NCBI GenBank assembly: GCA_027306995.1 | Contig: DAHUXS010000008.1 | Span: 25,824 to 89,823, forward strand | Length of the DNA: 64,000 nucleotides | Reading direction: 5' to 3' | DNA from: Lysobacter sp. | Lineage (GTDB): Bacteria; Pseudomonadota; Gammaproteobacteria; Xanthomonadales; Xanthomonadaceae | In this document: piece after piece, positions 8,725 through 19,700 of the stretch | Layout of the letters: the number at the start of each line of letters is the position of its first letter | How positions within the stretch are numbered: the first letter of the stretch is position 1 | Notes under the pieces: generated by a model | What the model was told of the DNA's origin: nothing | Database searches by the model: none | What the model saw: the letters and a program-made list of their open reading frames with translations, nothing else | Translations under genes and position numbers: made by a program

Positions 8725-10267
8725 CCTCACCGCGCCAGCGATCCTGTGCCCGCACGTCGATGCGGTGTTCGCCGATGGCAAGATCGGTCGGCAAGGCGCC
8801 ACGCCACAGATGCGGTGACGGCGTCGCCTCGGGGGAACGATCGTAGCCGCGCAGGCGCGGAGCCTCGTCGTCGCGCATGTTTTCCGCGAGCAACACCGGA
8901 TCGGGTTGGGTGACGCGCGTCATCGGTTTCCATGGACCGTTGTCGACGCGATATTCGATCTTCGTATCGGCCATGCCCATCCACATGTTGGCGTAAACGC
9001 CCCAGGCCGGATACGCGCCCTTGCGCAGTACCTTCGGCGCATGCAGGCCGATCTGGGTGTCGGCGGGATCGCGCGCCGGATGGTAGGCCAGCGCATAACG
9101 GCCATCGGCTTCGACATGCAGCGTCGCGTAACCGTTTGGCGTGCCGTCGGACATGGTCGATGCCGGAATGCCGGCGGAGTCCTTCACTCCCGACCAGAAC
9201 GCCCCGCAGGCGGCGCCGACGTTGTATTCGTGCAGCGGTTGCGCGCCATGCCAACCGGTCGACGCATCGTGGAACCAGTGTTGCTGCGCGTGCAAATGCG
9301 CGCTCAGCACCAGCACGTGCGGGAAATCCTTGATCAGCGCGAACAGGCGTTCGCGGTCGGCGTCGCGAAACGTGTCCTTTCCGGCAGGCTCGAACAGCGG
9401 GATGTGCATCGACAGCACCAGCAGGCGGCTGCGATCGAGCATCGGCAGCACCGACTCCAGGAAAGCGAACTGGTCGTCGCGGAAGCCGCCGATGTAACCG
9501 GGCGCCTTGCCCGGCGTCATCACCACATCGTCGAGGACGATGAAATTCGTCTGCGGTTCCTGCCAGGCATAGGTGTCGGGGCCGAAGACGTTGCGGAAGG
9601 AATCGAGCGCATGGGCATCGCCGGCGGCGTCGGTGTCCATGTCGTGGTTGCCCGGCACATGCAGCCACGGCTGGTGCAGGCGCGTGGTGACGGCATTGAT
9701 CGCCGGATACAACGAAAGATCGTCGTTGGCGATATCGCCAAGCGAAATGCCGAGGCGCGTATTGGTGTGCCCGACCAGCGGCGCGACGATGTCGTGGTCA
9801 TAGTAGCCGACATCCTTCAAGGATTTCGGCTGCGGATCCCCGAATACCAGCATGTCGAGCACGCCCGGCACCTTGCCCAGCGGTCGCAGCGCGACATCGA
9901 ACCGCAGGGACGACGACGGCGCGATTCCGCCGTATTTCAGCTTGGGCGAACCGTTCGGCACGTAGTGCTGCCAGAAACGCGGCAGGCCGTTGGCGCGATT
10001 GGCGAACGCCATCGCCGCTGGCTTGATCGCGAACACGGTATCCCCGTCCTCGACTTCGATGCTGTAGCGGCCATCGGCATCGCTGCGAACGATCTGGCGG
10101 CCGTTGGAGATGGCGACGTCAGCAACGCCCTTCGCGCTGGTGGGACAGGACGCAGTCGTGCCGGGATCGAGGCAGACGCGACCCTGCATCGTCGCCGCGT
10201 GCAGCAACGGAGTGGCGAACAGGCCGGCAACGGCCAGCAGGCAGAACTTGGAAGTCGATGTGCGCAT
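8681..10267 (-). CDS. Exported calcineurin-like phosphoesterase
   Basis: 528-aa secreted or periplasmic metallophosphoesterase. An N-terminal signal peptide (about residues 1-25, ending LLHA) is followed by a beta-sandwich N-domain (MetallophosN type, DADGRYSIEV) and the calcineurin core with VFGDPQ, LGDIANDD, GNHDMD and later His motifs (SAHLHAQQHW). A C-terminal MetallophosC-like domain ends the protein. Substrate unknown. The start codon lies in an 8-bp hairpin (10265-10292). It overlaps the convergent EamA gene by 44 bases and stands 41 bases downstream of hisIE in the same direction. Confidence 0.88.
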   Translation of the reverse strand: MRTSTSKFCLLAVAGLFATPLLHAATMQGRVCLDPGTTASCPTSAKGVADVAISNGRQIVRSDADGRYSIEVEDGDTVFAIKPAAMAFANRANGLPRFWQHYVPNGSPKLKYGGIAPSSSLRFDVALRPLGKVPGVLDMLVFGDPQPKSLKDVGYYDHDIVAPLVGHTNTRLGISLGDIANDDLSLYPAINAVTTRLHQPWLHVPGNHDMDTDAAGDAHALDSFRNVFGPDTYAWQEPQTNFIVLDDVVMTPGKAPGYIGGFRDDQFAFLESVLPMLDRSRLLVLSMHIPLFEPAGKDTFRDADRERLFALIKDFPHVLVLSAHLHAQQHWFHDASTGWHGAQPLHEYNVGAACGAFWSGVKDSAGIPASTMSDGTPNGYATLHVEADGRYALAYHPARDPADTQIGLHAPKVLRKGAYPAWGVYANMWMGMADTKIEYRVDNGPWKPMTRVTQPDPVLLAENMRDDEAPRLRGYDRSPEATPSPHLWRGALPTDLAIGEHRIDVRAQDRWRGEVSATTRYRLEDAKP

Positions 10268-10292
10268 CCGGCGATTATCCGCCAGCCGGATG
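10265..10292 (-). promoter_or_regulatory. Hairpin covering the start codon of the phosphoesterase
   Basis: Perfect 8-bp inverted repeat CATCCGGC (10265-10272) and GCCGGATG (10285-10292) with a 12-base loop. On the mRNA the start AUG is in the 3' arm and a GGCGGAU stretch that could serve as SD is in the loop region, so the structure could limit initiation. Confidence 0.35.
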
Positions 10293-10308
10293 ACCGTTCA
10301 ACCGCCAC

Positions 10309-10920
10309 TCAACGCGCGCGTTGCTCCAGCACCTTGAGCGCATCGGCCAAGCCGAGCCCGCGCGAACGCAGCAACACCAGCAAGTGGTACAGCAGGTCGG
10401 CGCTTTCGCCCAGCAACTCGGCATCGCCCTGGGCCACTGCCGCCAACGCGGTTTCGACGCCCTCCTCGCCCACCTTCTGTGCGATCCGACGGACCCCGCC
10501 CTCGAAGAGCCGAGTGGTGTAGCTGCCCTCGGGACGCCCGGACTCGCGGGTCGCGATCAGGCGATCGAGCTCCGCCAATCCATCCCCACGCGCATCCGCA
10601 AAGCAACTGGTGCGGCCAAGATGGCAGGTCGGGCCATGGGGATGCGCCATCACCAGCACGGTGTCGTTGTCGCAATCCGCTTCCAGCGAGACCAGGTCGA
10701 GGAAATGGCCCGAGCTTTCGCCCTTGGTCCACAAGCTGCCGCGGCTACGACTGAAGAACGTCACGTGCCCGGATGCCAGCGTGCGCGCAAGGGATTCGCG
10801 ATTCACGTATCCGAGCATCAGCACGCGCAGGGTGTCGGCGTCCTGCACGATCGCCGGCAACAGGCCATCCGGGGATTTCGACCAGTCCAGGGATTCGATG
10901 TCAAAACCAGGGGTCGTCAT
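10309..10920 (-). CDS. hisIE: Bifunctional phosphoribosyl-AMP cyclohydrolase / phosphoribosyl-ATP pyrophosphatase
   Basis: Catalyses steps 2 and 3 of histidine synthesis. The 203-aa protein has an N-terminal PRA-CH domain (metal-binding [15 protein letters not shown]) and a C-terminal HisE/MazG-like domain ([13 protein letters not shown]). ATG 10920 overlaps the hisF stop by 4 bases. It is the last gene of the his operon; no convincing terminator was seen in the 41 bases before the next gene, so read-through into the phosphoesterase is possible. Confidence 0.96.
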   Translation of the reverse strand: MTTPGFDIESLDWSKSPDGLLPAIVQDADTLRVLMLGYVNRESLARTLASGHVTFFSRSRGSLWTKGESSGHFLDLVSLEADCDNDTVLVMAHPHGPTCHLGRTSCFADARGDGLAELDRLIATRESGRPEGSYTTRLFEGGVRRIAQKVGEEGVETALAAVAQGDAELLGESADLLYHLLVLLRSRGLGLADALKVLEQRAR

Positions 10921-11690
10921 GGCAGTCTCATTGCAATGCCGCGCGCGAAGAGTTCGCGCTTGAGTTGGGGAATGCGCACCGCACCGGAGTGGAACACGCT
11001 GGCGGCGAGCGCGCCATCGACATCGGCATCGAGGAACGCCATCTCGAAATGGTCGATCGTGCCGGCGCCGCCCGAAGCGATCAGCGGCACCGTCGCCAAT
11101 TTGCGCACTTCGCACAGCTGGGCGATGTCGTAGCCGTCGCGCACGCCGTCGCTGTCCATGCAGTTGAGCACGATCTCGCCGGCGCCGCGCTGTTGCGCTT
11201 CCACCACCCAATCGAGCGTGCGTCTTGGCAATGCCCGCGTCTGCGCGGGGTCGCCGGTATGACTGCGCACCCGCCATTCGCCATCGCCGTCGCGCTGCGA
11301 ATCGATCCCGACCACCACGCATTGCACGCCGAAAGCGTCGGCGATCTCGCCGATCAATTCGGGGCGTTCCAGTGCCGGGGTATTGATCGAAACCTTGTCG
11401 GCGCCGGCATTGAGCACGGCGTGGGCATCGTCGACGCTGCGAATGCCGCCCGCCACGCAGAACGGGATGTCGATGGTGCGCGAAACCCGGCGCACCCAGT
11501 CGCGATCGACGCTGCGGCCCTGCGGGCTGGCGGTGATGTCGTAGAACACCAGCTCGTCGGCGCCTTCGTCGCGATAGCGTTGCGCCAGCTCGACGATGTC
11601 GCCCATGTCGACGTGATCGCGGAAGCGTACGCCCTTGACCACGCGGCCATCGCGGACGTCCAGGCAGGGAATGATGCGGCGACTCAGCAT
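10917..11690 (-). CDS. hisF: Imidazole glycerol phosphate synthase cyclase subunit
   Basis: 257-aa TIM barrel; with HisH it turns PRFAR plus ammonia into imidazole glycerol phosphate and AICAR. The phosphate-site and catalytic segments [15 protein letters not shown] (Asp11 region), [21 protein letters not shown] (Asp130 region) and [11 protein letters not shown] are present. ATG 11690 overlaps the end of hisA by 7 bases. Confidence 0.97.
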   Translation of the reverse strand: MLSRRIIPCLDVRDGRVVKGVRFRDHVDMGDIVELAQRYRDEGADELVFYDITASPQGRSVDRDWVRRVSRTIDIPFCVAGGIRSVDDAHAVLNAGADKVSINTPALERPELIGEIADAFGVQCVVVGIDSQRDGDGEWRVRSHTGDPAQTRALPRRTLDWVVEAQQRGAGEIVLNCMDSDGVRDGYDIAQLCEVRKLATVPLIASGGAGTIDHFEMAFLDADVDGALAASVFHSGAVRIPQLKRELFARGIAMRLP

Positions 11691-12418
11691 CGCAGCGCAT
11701 CCTTCAGCGACAGGCGGCCATCCAGCAAGGATTTGCCGAGCACCGCGCCGGCACAGCCGGCCTTGCGCGCCGCGGCGACGTCGGCGGCGTCACGGATGCC
11801 GCCGCTGGCCTGCACGTCCAGCTGCGGGAAACGGCGACACAATTCGTCGTACAGCCCGAGGCTCGGGCCGCTCAACATGCCGTCGCGGCTGATGTCGGTG
11901 CACAGGAGATGCTGCAGCCCTGCATCGGCGTAGTCCGCCGCAAGATCGAACAAGGTCTGCTCGGATGATTCCGTCCAGCCGTGCACCGGCAATCGCCATT
12001 CGCCATCATCGTCCTGGCGCGTATCCAGCGCGATGGTCAGGTGCCCTGCGCCAAACGTGCGTAGCCATCCCTTCACCAGTTCCGGTTCGCGCACCGCCAA
12101 GGATCCGATCACCACGCGCTGCGCGCCTGCTTCGAGGATGGCTTCGACACCGGCTTCGTCGCGCACGCCTCCGCCTGTCTGCACGTGGAGGCCGGTGCGA
12201 TCGCTGATCGCACGCAGCAAGGGCGCCAGCGTGTAGCCGCCGGCACGCGCGGCATCGAGATCGACCAGGTGCAGCCATCTCGCCCCGGCTTCGGAATAGC
12301 GCGTTGCCAGCGCCAGCGGATCGTCCCCGTAGCGGGTTTCCTGCGCGTAATCGCCCTGGCGCAGGCGCACCACGCGGCCATCGCGAACGTCGATGGCGGG
12401 ATAGACGGTGAAACTCAT
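11684..12418 (-). CDS. hisA: ProFAR isomerase
   Basis: 244-aa TIM barrel that isomerises ProFAR to PRFAR. The active-site loop [13 protein letters not shown], phosphate site [11 protein letters not shown] and second-half [12 protein letters not shown] and [11 protein letters not shown] motifs are intact. ATG 12418 is chosen over upstream in-frame codons because it gives the standard length and overlaps the hisH stop by 4 bases. Confidence 0.96.
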   Translation of the reverse strand: MSFTVYPAIDVRDGRVVRLRQGDYAQETRYGDDPLALATRYSEAGARWLHLVDLDAARAGGYTLAPLLRAISDRTGLHVQTGGGVRDEAGVEAILEAGAQRVVIGSLAVREPELVKGWLRTFGAGHLTIALDTRQDDDGEWRLPVHGWTESSEQTLFDLAADYADAGLQHLLCTDISRDGMLSGPSLGLYDELCRRFPQLDVQASGGIRDAADVAAARKAGCAGAVLGKSLLDGRLSLKDALRC

Positions 12419-13014
12419 GGCGACCACGCAAGGAAATTGGAAAGCAAACGCGCTCCGATCGTGCCCGAACGTTCGGGATGGAATTGCGCACCACACACAT
12501 GGCCGCGCTGCACGATGGCGGCGAAAGGCTGGCCATGCTCGCAGCCGGCGATGCAGTCGGCAGTCACCGGCGCGGCATAGCTGTGAACGAAATACACGCT
12601 GGATGCATCGTCAATGCCCGCCATCAACGGACTGTCCTGCACCGTTTGCAAGGTGTTCCAGCCCATGTGCGGCACGCGCACGCCCGGCGCTTCCTGCAGC
12701 CTGAAAATCCGCCCGGGAATCAGACCCAGGCATTCGACATCGCCTTCCTCGGAACCCTCGAACAGCAACTGCATGCCGAGGCAGACGCCCAGCAACGGCT
12801 GCCTTGATGCGCGCAGGACTTCGACGAATCCGCGTTCGCGCAACAGGCGCATCCCCGGCTCCGCCGCGCCGACACCGGGCAGGATCACCCGCTCGGCGTC
12901 GCGCAGGCCGTCGCCGTCGCGCACGACCGCGACCTGCGCCCCCAGCCGCTCCAACGCGTCCCGCACGGAGCCGAGATTGGCGCCGCCGGCATCGATGAGC
13001 GCAATTCGGGTCAC
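12415..13014 (-). CDS. hisH: Imidazole glycerol phosphate synthase glutaminase subunit
   Basis: 199-aa class I glutamine amidotransferase that passes ammonia to HisF. The nucleophile is in [16 protein letters not shown]; His and Glu of the triad are in [10 protein letters not shown]. The start is GTG 13014 ([16 protein letters not shown]), which overlaps the hisB stop in a GTGA arrangement; the open frame extends further upstream but without family similarity. Confidence 0.95.
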   Translation of the reverse strand: MTRIALIDAGGANLGSVRDALERLGAQVAVVRDGDGLRDAERVILPGVGAAEPGMRLLRERGFVEVLRASRQPLLGVCLGMQLLFEGSEEGDVECLGLIPGRIFRLQEAPGVRVPHMGWNTLQTVQDSPLMAGIDDASSVYFVHSYAAPVTADCIAGCEHGQPFAAIVQRGHVCGAQFHPERSGTIGARLLSNFLAWSP

Positions 13015-14087
13015 AGCTGGCCTTTGGTGCTCGGCAACTCGACGCCGTCGCGACGGATCGCCTGGCGTAGCGCGCGCCCGACGACCTTGAAACAGGCTTC
13101 GATCATGTGGTGGTCGTTCTCGCCCTCCACCGACAGGTGCAGGTTGATGCCGGCGGCATCGCACAGCGAACGGAAGAAGTGCGGGACCAGCTCCGTCGAC
13201 AATTCGCCGACCTGTTCACGCTCGAATTCGCCGTCGAAGACGAAATACGCGCGCCCGGAAAGATCGAGCGCCGCGGTCGCCAGCGCGTCGTCCATCGGCA
13301 GGGTGAATCCATAACGGCCGATCCCGCGCTTGTCGCCCAGCGCCTGTTTCAGGGCCTGGCCGATCGCCAGCGCGCAATCCTCGACGGTGTGGTGCTCGTC
13401 GACGTGGAGGTCGCCCTCGCAATCGACCGCCAGCGCGAAACCGCCGTGCTTGCCGAGCTGTTCCAGCATGTGGTCGAAGAAGCCGATGCCGGTCTGGATC
13501 TTCTGCGGCCCGGCGGCGTCGAGATCGACGCTGGCGACGATCTTCGTTTCGTTGGTCGAACGCTCGACCGCCGCGGTGCGCGTGCCACCGAGCACCGCGG
13601 CGGGAATCTGCGACCACGCCAGGCCCTCGCCGAACTGCGGCGACTTCAACTTGAATCCGCGGATGCCCATGTTCTGCGCGAACTGGATGTCGGTATCGCG
13701 GTCGCCGATCATCGCGCTGCGCTGCGGATCGAAGCTGCGTTCGCGCAGGTAGTGCATCACCAGGCCGACCGCCGGCTTGCGCGTGGGCAGCGGATCGTGG
13801 GCGAAGCTGGGATCGATCAGCACTTCACGGAAGCGGATGCCCTGGCTTTCCAGCACCTGCATCATCAGCGCGTGCGGTGCGTCGAAATCGGCCTGCGGGA
13901 AGGACGGCGTGCCAAGTCCGTTCTGGTTGGTCACCATCACGAACTCGTAGCCGGCATCGCGCAATTCCAGCATCGCCGGAATCACGCCCTCGACGAAGCG
14001 CAGCTTCTCGTAGCGGTCGATCTGGAAGTCCGAAGGTTCTTCGATCAGGGTGCCGTCGCGATCGACGAACAGGATGGGCTGGCTCAT
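13011..14087 (-). CDS. hisB: Bifunctional histidinol-phosphatase / imidazole glycerol-phosphate dehydratase
   Basis: 358-aa fusion as in enterobacteria. The N-terminal HAD phosphatase ([12 protein letters not shown], residues about 1-165) removes phosphate from histidinol phosphate. The C-terminal IGPD domain has the paired metal motifs ([22 protein letters not shown] and a second pair later). ATG 14087 overlaps the hisC stop by 4 bases. The fused form is typical of gammaproteobacteria. Confidence 0.96.
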   Translation of the reverse strand: MSQPILFVDRDGTLIEEPSDFQIDRYEKLRFVEGVIPAMLELRDAGYEFVMVTNQNGLGTPSFPQADFDAPHALMMQVLESQGIRFREVLIDPSFAHDPLPTRKPAVGLVMHYLRERSFDPQRSAMIGDRDTDIQFAQNMGIRGFKLKSPQFGEGLAWSQIPAAVLGGTRTAAVERSTNETKIVASVDLDAAGPQKIQTGIGFFDHMLEQLGKHGGFALAVDCEGDLHVDEHHTVEDCALAIGQALKQALGDKRGIGRYGFTLPMDDALATAALDLSGRAYFVFDGEFEREQVGELSTELVPHFFRSLCDAAGINLHLSVEGENDHHMIEACFKVVGRALRQAIRRDGVELPSTKGQL

Positions 14088-15169
14088 GCGGCAAGGTCCT
14101 TCGCCGGACGCAGGGCGGCCAGCATGCGTTGGTTGTCTTCGGGGCGGCCGATGGTGATGCGCAAGGCATCGTCCAGTTGCGGCATCGCGCGCATGTCGCG
14201 CACCACCACGCCGGACGACAGCAGTGCGCGGTACGCGCCTTCGGCATCGTCGAAGCGTACCAGCAGGAAGTTGCCGGCGGAGGGGTAGACGCGACGGACA
14301 CCCGGCGTCGCCTCGAGCGCAGCCTGGACGCGCGCGCGCTCCACCTTCGCTTCCTCGACATGCGCCGCGGTGGCGGCGAGCGCGGCGGGTTCCAGTGCCT
14401 GCAGTGCCTGCACGACCGCCGGACCCGGCAGCGGGTATGGCGCCTGGCAACGGCGGATCATCGCGATCAGTTCCGGCTGGGCGATCGCCACGCCGATGCG
14501 CGCCGATGCCAGCGCGTGCGCCTTCGACAAGGTGCGCAGGACGACCAGGTTGTCGTATTCGTCGATCAGCGGCACCAGCGAAGGTTGCGATGCATATTCG
14601 ACGTAGGCTTCGTCGACCACGACAATCGCGCGTCCCTGCAGGCGCTGCAGCAGTCGCACGATCGTCGCCGCATCCACCGACTCGCCCGACGGATTGCCCG
14701 GTGAGCAGACGAAGACCAGCGAGGCCGCCTGGGCTACTGCGGTATCCGCCATCGCATCGATATCGGTGACCAGTCCGGCGGCCGTATCCACCAGCGGCAC
14801 TTCGACCACGCGGACACCGTGCAGGCGCGCACAGACCGCATACATGCCGAAGACCGGCGGCGCGGTGACGATGGCGCCCTGCCCCGGCGCGCAGAACGCG
14901 CGCACCAGCACGTCGATCGCTTCGTCGCTGCCGCGCCCGACCATCAGGCGATCGGCCGCCACGCCATACAGTTCCACCAGGCGCTGGCACAACAGCTGCG
15001 GCTGCGGCTCCGGGTAACGACGGCAGGCGCCAGCGGCATCGCCGTCATTCGCCCACGCCGATTCGTTGGCGTTCAACCATACATCGCCGGTGATGCGATC
15101 GCTGCGCGCCGATTTGTAGCCGGCGAATTCACGCAGGTCCGCGCGTAACAGGTTGGCTGCCGTGCTCAT
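14084..15169 (-). CDS. hisC: Histidinol-phosphate aminotransferase
   Basis: 361-aa fold-type I PLP enzyme converting imidazole acetol phosphate and glutamate to histidinol phosphate. Visible are the cofactor loop [11 protein letters not shown], the Asn/Asp pair [11 protein letters not shown] and [10 protein letters not shown], the PLP lysine in [12 protein letters not shown], and the C-terminal Arg in [12 protein letters not shown] 15169 overlaps hisD by 4 bases. Confidence 0.96.
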   Translation of the reverse strand: MSTAANLLRADLREFAGYKSARSDRITGDVWLNANESAWANDGDAAGACRRYPEPQPQLLCQRLVELYGVAADRLMVGRGSDEAIDVLVRAFCAPGQGAIVTAPPVFGMYAVCARLHGVRVVEVPLVDTAAGLVTDIDAMADTAVAQAASLVFVCSPGNPSGESVDAATIVRLLQRLQGRAIVVVDEAYVEYASQPSLVPLIDEYDNLVVLRTLSKAHALASARIGVAIAQPELIAMIRRCQAPYPLPGPAVVQALQALEPAALAATAAHVEEAKVERARVQAALEATPGVRRVYPSAGNFLLVRFDDAEGAYRALLSSGVVVRDMRAMPQLDDALRITIGRPEDNQRMLAALRPAKDLAA

Positions 15170-16464
15170 GCCGGTTCCGCCATGCGCACGGTGACCGCCA
15201 GCGCGTGCGCCTGCAAGCCTTCGGCGTTCGCCAACGTCACCGCGCAGGGACCGATGGTGCGCAAGCCGTCGCGGCTGGCGGTCTGCACGCTCAAGGATTT
15301 CATGAAGCTGCCGACGCTCAGGCCGCTCCAGGCGCGCGCTGCGCCGCCAGTCGGCAACACGTGGTTGCTGCCGCTGCAGTAATCCCCCAGCGACTCCGGC
15401 GTCCAGTCGCCCATGAAGACCGTGCCCGCCGATGTCACCTGGTCGAGCCATGCGCGCGGATCGCGCAGCGACAGGATCAAGTGCTCGGGCGCATAGAGAT
15501 TGCTGATCGCAATCGCCTGCGCGGGATCGCGGACCTGAATCAGGCGCGACGCCCGCAGTGCCTTGCGGGCGATCTCGGCGCGCGGCAGCTTCGGAAGTTC
15601 ATCGTCGATCGCCACCGCGACCGCATCGAGCAGTTCCGGCGAGTCCGACAACAGCAACACCTGCGAATCCGGACCATGTTCGGCCTGCGACAACAGGTCG
15701 GCGGCGATGAAACTAGGGTTAGCGCCGGCATCGGCGATCACCAGCACCTCCGACGGACCGGCCGGCATGTCGATCGCGGGGCCATCGCTGCGCTGCGAGG
15801 CCTGGCGCTTGGCCTCGTCGACATAGGCATTGCCGGGTCCGAACAGTTTGTCGCAACGCGGGATCGTTGCCGTGCCGAAGGTCATCGCCGCGATCGCCTG
15901 CGCGCCGCCGAGCTTGAACACCCGCACGTTGGGCACGCGTCGTGCTGCGACCAGCACCGCGGGATCGGCGCTGCCATCCTTGCGCGGCGGCGTGCACAGC
16001 ACGATGTCCGGACAGCCCGCGAGCATCGCCGGAATCGTCAGCATCAATGCCGTCGACGGCAGCGGCGCGCTGCCCGCCGGCACGTACAGGCCGACCGGGT
16101 TGATCGGTCGCGATACCCGTTCGCAAACCACGCCATTGGCGGTTTCGACGCGATACGGCTGCGGCATGCCGGCGCGGTGGAAGGCTTCGATCCGACCCGC
16201 CGCTTCCTCGATCGCGTCACGCAGCTCCTTCGAGACCTGCGACTCCGCCGCGGCGAATTCGCTGGCATCGACTTCGAAGCGCTCCAGCTCGACACCATCG
16301 TAATGGGCTGTCAGCACGCGCAGGGCGTCATCCCCACGCGCCGCGACGTCCTCGAGGATGCTCTGCACGTCGCCGCGCACGAGCGCGGAAGACGCGCGCG
16401 TCGGGCGTTGCAGCACTTCCTCGCGCGCACCGGCATCCAATGCATTCCAATCGATCCTGTTCAT
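15166..16464 (-). CDS. hisD: Histidinol dehydrogenase
   Basis: 432-aa zinc enzyme that oxidises L-histidinol to histidine in two NAD-dependent steps. Conserved blocks include [36 protein letters not shown] (zinc/substrate region) and AEHGPDSQ, with the C-terminal [16 protein letters not shown] 16464 overlaps hisG by 4 bases. Confidence 0.97.
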   Translation of the reverse strand: MNRIDWNALDAGAREEVLQRPTRASSALVRGDVQSILEDVAARGDDALRVLTAHYDGVELERFEVDASEFAAAESQVSKELRDAIEEAAGRIEAFHRAGMPQPYRVETANGVVCERVSRPINPVGLYVPAGSAPLPSTALMLTIPAMLAGCPDIVLCTPPRKDGSADPAVLVAARRVPNVRVFKLGGAQAIAAMTFGTATIPRCDKLFGPGNAYVDEAKRQASQRSDGPAIDMPAGPSEVLVIADAGANPSFIAADLLSQAEHGPDSQVLLLSDSPELLDAVAVAIDDELPKLPRAEIARKALRASRLIQVRDPAQAIAISNLYAPEHLILSLRDPRAWLDQVTSAGTVFMGDWTPESLGDYCSGSNHVLPTGGAARAWSGLSVGSFMKSLSVQTASRDGLRTIGPCAVTLANAEGLQAHALAVTVRMAEPA

Positions 16465-17378
16465 GCCAGCATCCGCTCCACAGGCAACACCATCAGTCCA
16501 CGCGCACCGGCGCGCTTGAGTTCTTCCAAGCGTTGCCAAGTGACCACGCCGTGGCATAGCGCCTGCAACGCCAGCATGCCGTCGCCATCGACCGGATACA
16601 TCGTCGGCGGTTCGGCATCCGGCAGCAGTGGCAGCACATCATCGAGCGCCGCACGCGGCGCCTGGAACATCAGCAATTTGCTGTCGCGGATCTTCATCAC
16701 GCCGTCGAGGCGGCGCAGCAACATGTCGGCGATGCCGGCAAGCGCCGGGTCGAAATCGCGCACGGGGCCGGCGATCACCGCTTCCGATTGCAGGATGTCC
16801 TCGACCGCCTTGAGCTGGTTCGCCGCGAGTGTCGCTCCACTCGACACTAGGTCGCAGATCGCGTCGGCCTGACCCAGGCGCGGCGCGATTTCCACCGATC
16901 CCGATAATTCGACGATATCGGCCTCGACGCCATTGCGCGCCAGCCAATCGCGCAGCAGCGCCGGATACGAGGTGGCGAGACGCTTGCCGGCCAGCATCGC
17001 CGGCCCGCTCCATTCCCACTCGTTCGGCACCGCGATCGACAAGCGGCAGCCACCGAAGCCGAGGGCGCGCATCTCGCGAACGCCGGCCTCGCGACCCTTG
17101 CCGCGCTGGTCGCTCATCTGCTCGTCGAGCACGTTGCGACCGACCACGCCGAGATCGCACAGGCCGCTGGCGATCAGGCCGGGAATGTCGTCATCGCGCA
17201 CCAGCAACAAGTCGACCGGCGCGCTTTCGCCGTAGCAGAACAGCTTGTCCGGGCTCTCGCGCCAGGACAGTCCACAAGACGACAGCAACGCCCGTGCCGG
17301 GTCGCTGAGGCGTCCGTTCTTCTGGATGGCAACCCGCAGGCGATCGCGCACCGGGGTCATCTGGATAGGCGGGCTCAT
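16461..17378 (-). CDS. hisG: ATP phosphoribosyltransferase, long form
   Basis: First committed and feedback-inhibited enzyme of histidine synthesis. At 305 aa it is the long (HisZ-independent) form with a C-terminal regulatory domain. The start is near [16 protein letters not shown]; the PRPP loop lies in [19 protein letters not shown] (about residues 155-175). ATG 17378 (MSPPIQM) is used; ATG 17360 (MTPVRD) is an alternative. ATG 17378 overlaps the regulator gene by 4 bases. Confidence 0.96.
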   Translation of the reverse strand: MSPPIQMTPVRDRLRVAIQKNGRLSDPARALLSSCGLSWRESPDKLFCYGESAPVDLLLVRDDDIPGLIASGLCDLGVVGRNVLDEQMSDQRGKGREAGVREMRALGFGGCRLSIAVPNEWEWSGPAMLAGKRLATSYPALLRDWLARNGVEADIVELSGSVEIAPRLGQADAICDLVSSGATLAANQLKAVEDILQSEAVIAGPVRDFDPALAGIADMLLRRLDGVMKIRDSKLLMFQAPRAALDDVLPLLPDAEPPTMYPVDGDGMLALQALCHGVVTWQRLEELKRAGARGLMVLPVERMLA

Positions 17379-17707
17379 GATCGTGCTCCGGAGGTTTCGG
17401 GCAGGCGCAGGCGCCGCGCTGCAGTGGCATAACCGCCGGATCCGCGCTCGAGCGTGCGCGCGACCCGGCCGATGGTGGTAACGCTGACCGCCGTACGTTC
17501 GTGGACTTCACGGTAGGGCTCGCCCAGCAACAGGTGCGGCACGACCTTCCAGCGATCGGACAAGGCCTCCAGCTCGGCCGGCGTGCACAGGTCGACGAGG
17601 AAGGCCCGGACCTCCTGCGCCGACTTGCAGGCATTCAAAGCCTCGGCCAGCGCCGAGATCGCGGTTTCCGCGTCGTAGGGAAGAACGGTGATTTCGCGCT
17701 GTTTCAT
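17375..17707 (-). CDS. TrpR/YerC-family regulator at the head of the his operon
   Basis: 110-aa DNA-binding protein of the Trp-repressor superfamily. The helix-turn-helix lies about residues 60-85 ([19 protein letters not shown]), preceded by [14 protein letters not shown], the YerC/TrpR core signature. It is the first gene of the his operon and overlaps hisG by 4 bases. A palindrome lies immediately upstream, consistent with autorepression and histidine control. A TrpR-type his regulator (HisR) has been proposed for Xanthomonadales by comparative genomics, as I recall it. The start is ATG 17707; a GTG directly precedes it. Confidence 0.85.
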   Translation of the reverse strand: MKQREITVLPYDAETAISALAEALNACKSAQEVRAFLVDLCTPAELEALSDRWKVVPHLLLGEPYREVHERTAVSVTTIGRVARTLERGSGGYATAARRLRLPETSGARS

Positions 17708-17711
17708 CACA

Positions 17712-17739
17712 TTAATGTATTAGCGTGTTAATACATTAA
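17712..17739 (-). promoter_or_regulatory. Palindromic operator of the his operon
   Basis: Two perfect 11-base half-sites, TTAATGTATTA (17712-17722) and TAATACATTAA (17729-17739), separated by 6 bases (GCGTGT). It ends 5 bases from the regulator's start codon and is strikingly AT-rich in high-GC surroundings. Given its place it most likely overlaps the his promoter and is bound by the TrpR-type protein. Confidence 0.8.
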
Positions 17740-17804
17740 ACCGTGAATGTGCCAGCGCGTCAAGGGCCTCGCGGCCCTGCTCAGGAATCAGTCAGATCCG
17801 GGAT

Positions 17805-19700
17805 TCAGGCCGCATCTGTCCCGCTACGCAGCCCGGCATCGACCCGGCGCTGGGCCACCAGCTCCACCGCCCGGCGGACGTCGCCGTCCAGCGCGCGGTC
17901 GCGCTCGAGGAAGGCGATCTCCCCACGCACCGCGGCATGGGCGCGCTTGACGGCATCGCCCGGGTGGAAGGCGTCGGCATCCGACAGCTCGACCCGCAGC
18001 GCATCGACCTCGGCGATGAAACCCGCCTGTGCGGCGTCACCGGACAGCGGCGCGCCCTGCACCTTGCGCGCGAACATGGCGGCATCGGCACGATCGGCGA
18101 GATCGCGAGCGGCATTGATCATGTCGCGACGGAGGTCCAACGCCTGCGCAGCGGTCATCAGCTCCAGCCCCAACACCTTGCCGAGATCGCCGCACATCGC
18201 CAGCACGTGGCGCGCCTCGTTGGCGCCCATCGACACATGATCCTCGGCATTGGCGCTGGTCGGCACCGAGTACACCGATGCCGGCATCGCGCGGCTGGCA
18301 AGATCGTTGACGATCGCCGCCGCGGTGTACTGGATGATCATGAAGCCAGATTCAGTCGCGTCCTCGTTGCCGATCAGGAAAGCCGGCAAGCCATCGTTCG
18401 TCGCGGGGTCGACCAGCTTGTTGATGCGGCGCTCGCTGATCGACGCCAGCACCGGGATCGCCGCCTTCACCGCGCTCATCGCCAGCGCCAGCGGCATGCC
18501 GTGGAAATGGCCGGCCGAAATCACCTGCTCTTCCACGTATTGCGCTTCGCGATCGGGGAAGATCAGCGGATTGTCGGTGACCGCGTTGAGTTCGATCTCG
18601 AGTACGCGCGCGGCGTGCGCCACCGCATCGCGCACCGCGCCATGCACCTGCGGGATGCAACGCAAGCTGTAGCTGTCCTGCGGCTGGTGCTTTTTGCCAC
18701 CACGGAACGGCTTGAAACGCTGGTAGAACTTTTCGCGGCCGTGGCGCTGCGTGTTCGGCACCCATTCCCAGCCGATGTCGAAACTGAGCGCCTGCGATTC
18801 CGACGTGTCCCAGCTCTGGGGCAACCAGTTGCGATGACGCGGCACCAGGTGATAGGGAATATCGGCCAAGGTCGAGCCCTTCAGCAGGGTGCGCAGGTTC
18901 TTCGCGACCTGCACCTGGCCCGGATGCGGACGCAAGGCATGCACTTCCTCCGCGAACGCCCCGAGACGACCGGCAAAGGCATCGATGGTCATCGCCGCGG
19001 CAAGGTCGGCGGTATCGAGCAGATATTCCAGTTCGTCCAGTGCCAGCACGCCGGTCGCCAGCATCTGCGCGGTACCGTTGTTGAGTGCCAGGCCTTCCTT
19101 GTAACTCAGCGTCACCGGCACGAGTCCGGCACGCTTGAGCGCATCGCTACCCGACATGCGTTCGCCATCGAAGAACGCTTCGCCGCCGCCGAGCAGGACA
19201 ATGGCGAGATGCGACAGCGGCGCGAGATCGCCCGAAGCGCCGACCGATCCCAGCTGCGGCACCACCGGCACCACGCCGGCATTGAGCATCGCCGCAAGCG
19301 CCTGCAAGGTCTGCACGCGGATGCCGGAATGACCGCGCAACAAGGTGTTGATGCGGATGCCGAGCATCGCCCGCACCACGTCCGGTGCGAACGGTTCGCC
19401 CACGCACACGGCATGGGTGGTGATCAGGTTGTCCTGCAGCTCGGCGTGCAGCGAACGACCGGACGATTTCGCATCCGGCAACTCGTCGCGCAACGGGTGC
19501 GCGCCGAGCAACTTGTCGGCATTGCTGCCGAAGCCGGTGGAGACGCCGTAGATCGGCTCCTCGCGAGCGACCTGTTCGGCGAGGAAATTCGCGGCACGCT
19601 CGACCTTCAGCAGCGCCGCCGGATCGAGTTCGACCTGCGCGCCGCGCGCGATCGCGACCAGCTGCGTGCGCGTCAGCGAATGACCATCGAGGCGGATCAT
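17805..19700 (-). CDS. Histidine ammonia-lyase-like enzyme, enlarged
   Basis: MIO-type aromatic amino acid ammonia-lyase. The MIO triad Ala-Ser-Gly is at 155-157 ([13 protein letters not shown]). The catalytic Tyr is at 51 (YGVSTGFG), the ring-contact pair reads T95-H96 where histidine lyases have Ser-His, and QDSYSLRC (341-348) and AEDHVSMG complete the active site. At 631 aa it is about 120 residues longer than usual HutH (about 510): there are about 50 extra residues at roughly 280-337 and a longer C-terminus. It starts inside the hisS stop (4-base overlap). hutU and hutI are absent. A different aromatic substrate is possible. Confidence 0.75.
   Translation of the reverse strand: MIRLDGHSLTRTQLVAIARGAQVELDPAALLKVERAANFLAEQVAREEPIYGVSTGFGSNADKLLGAHPLRDELPDAKSSGRSLHAELQDNLITTHAVCVGEPFAPDVVRAMLGIRINTLLRGHSGIRVQTLQALAAMLNAGVVPVVPQLGSVGASGDLAPLSHLAIVLLGGGEAFFDGERMSGSDALKRAGLVPVTLSYKEGLALNNGTAQMLATGVLALDELEYLLDTADLAAAMTIDAFAGRLGAFAEEVHALRPHPGQVQVAKNLRTLLKGSTLADIPYHLVPRHRNWLPQSWDTSESQALSFDIGWEWVPNTQRHGREKFYQRFKPFRGGKKHQPQDSYSLRCIPQVHGAVRDAVAHAARVLEIELNAVTDNPLIFPDREAQYVEEQVISAGHFHGMPLALAMSAVKAAIPVLASISERRINKLVDPATNDGLPAFLIGNEDATESGFMIIQYTAAAIVNDLASRAMPASVYSVPTSANAEDHVSMGANEARHVLAMCGDLGKVLGLELMTAAQALDLRRDMINAARDLADRADAAMFARKVQGAPLSGDAAQAGFIAEVDALRVELSDADAFHPGDAVKRAHAAVRGEIAFLERDRALDGDVRRAVELVAQRRVDAGLRSGTDAA

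Noticed and set aside
8906..10522. A 538-codon plus-strand frame opposite the phosphoesterase
   Set aside because: Antisense shadow; the minus strand has signal peptide and metallophosphoesterase motifs.
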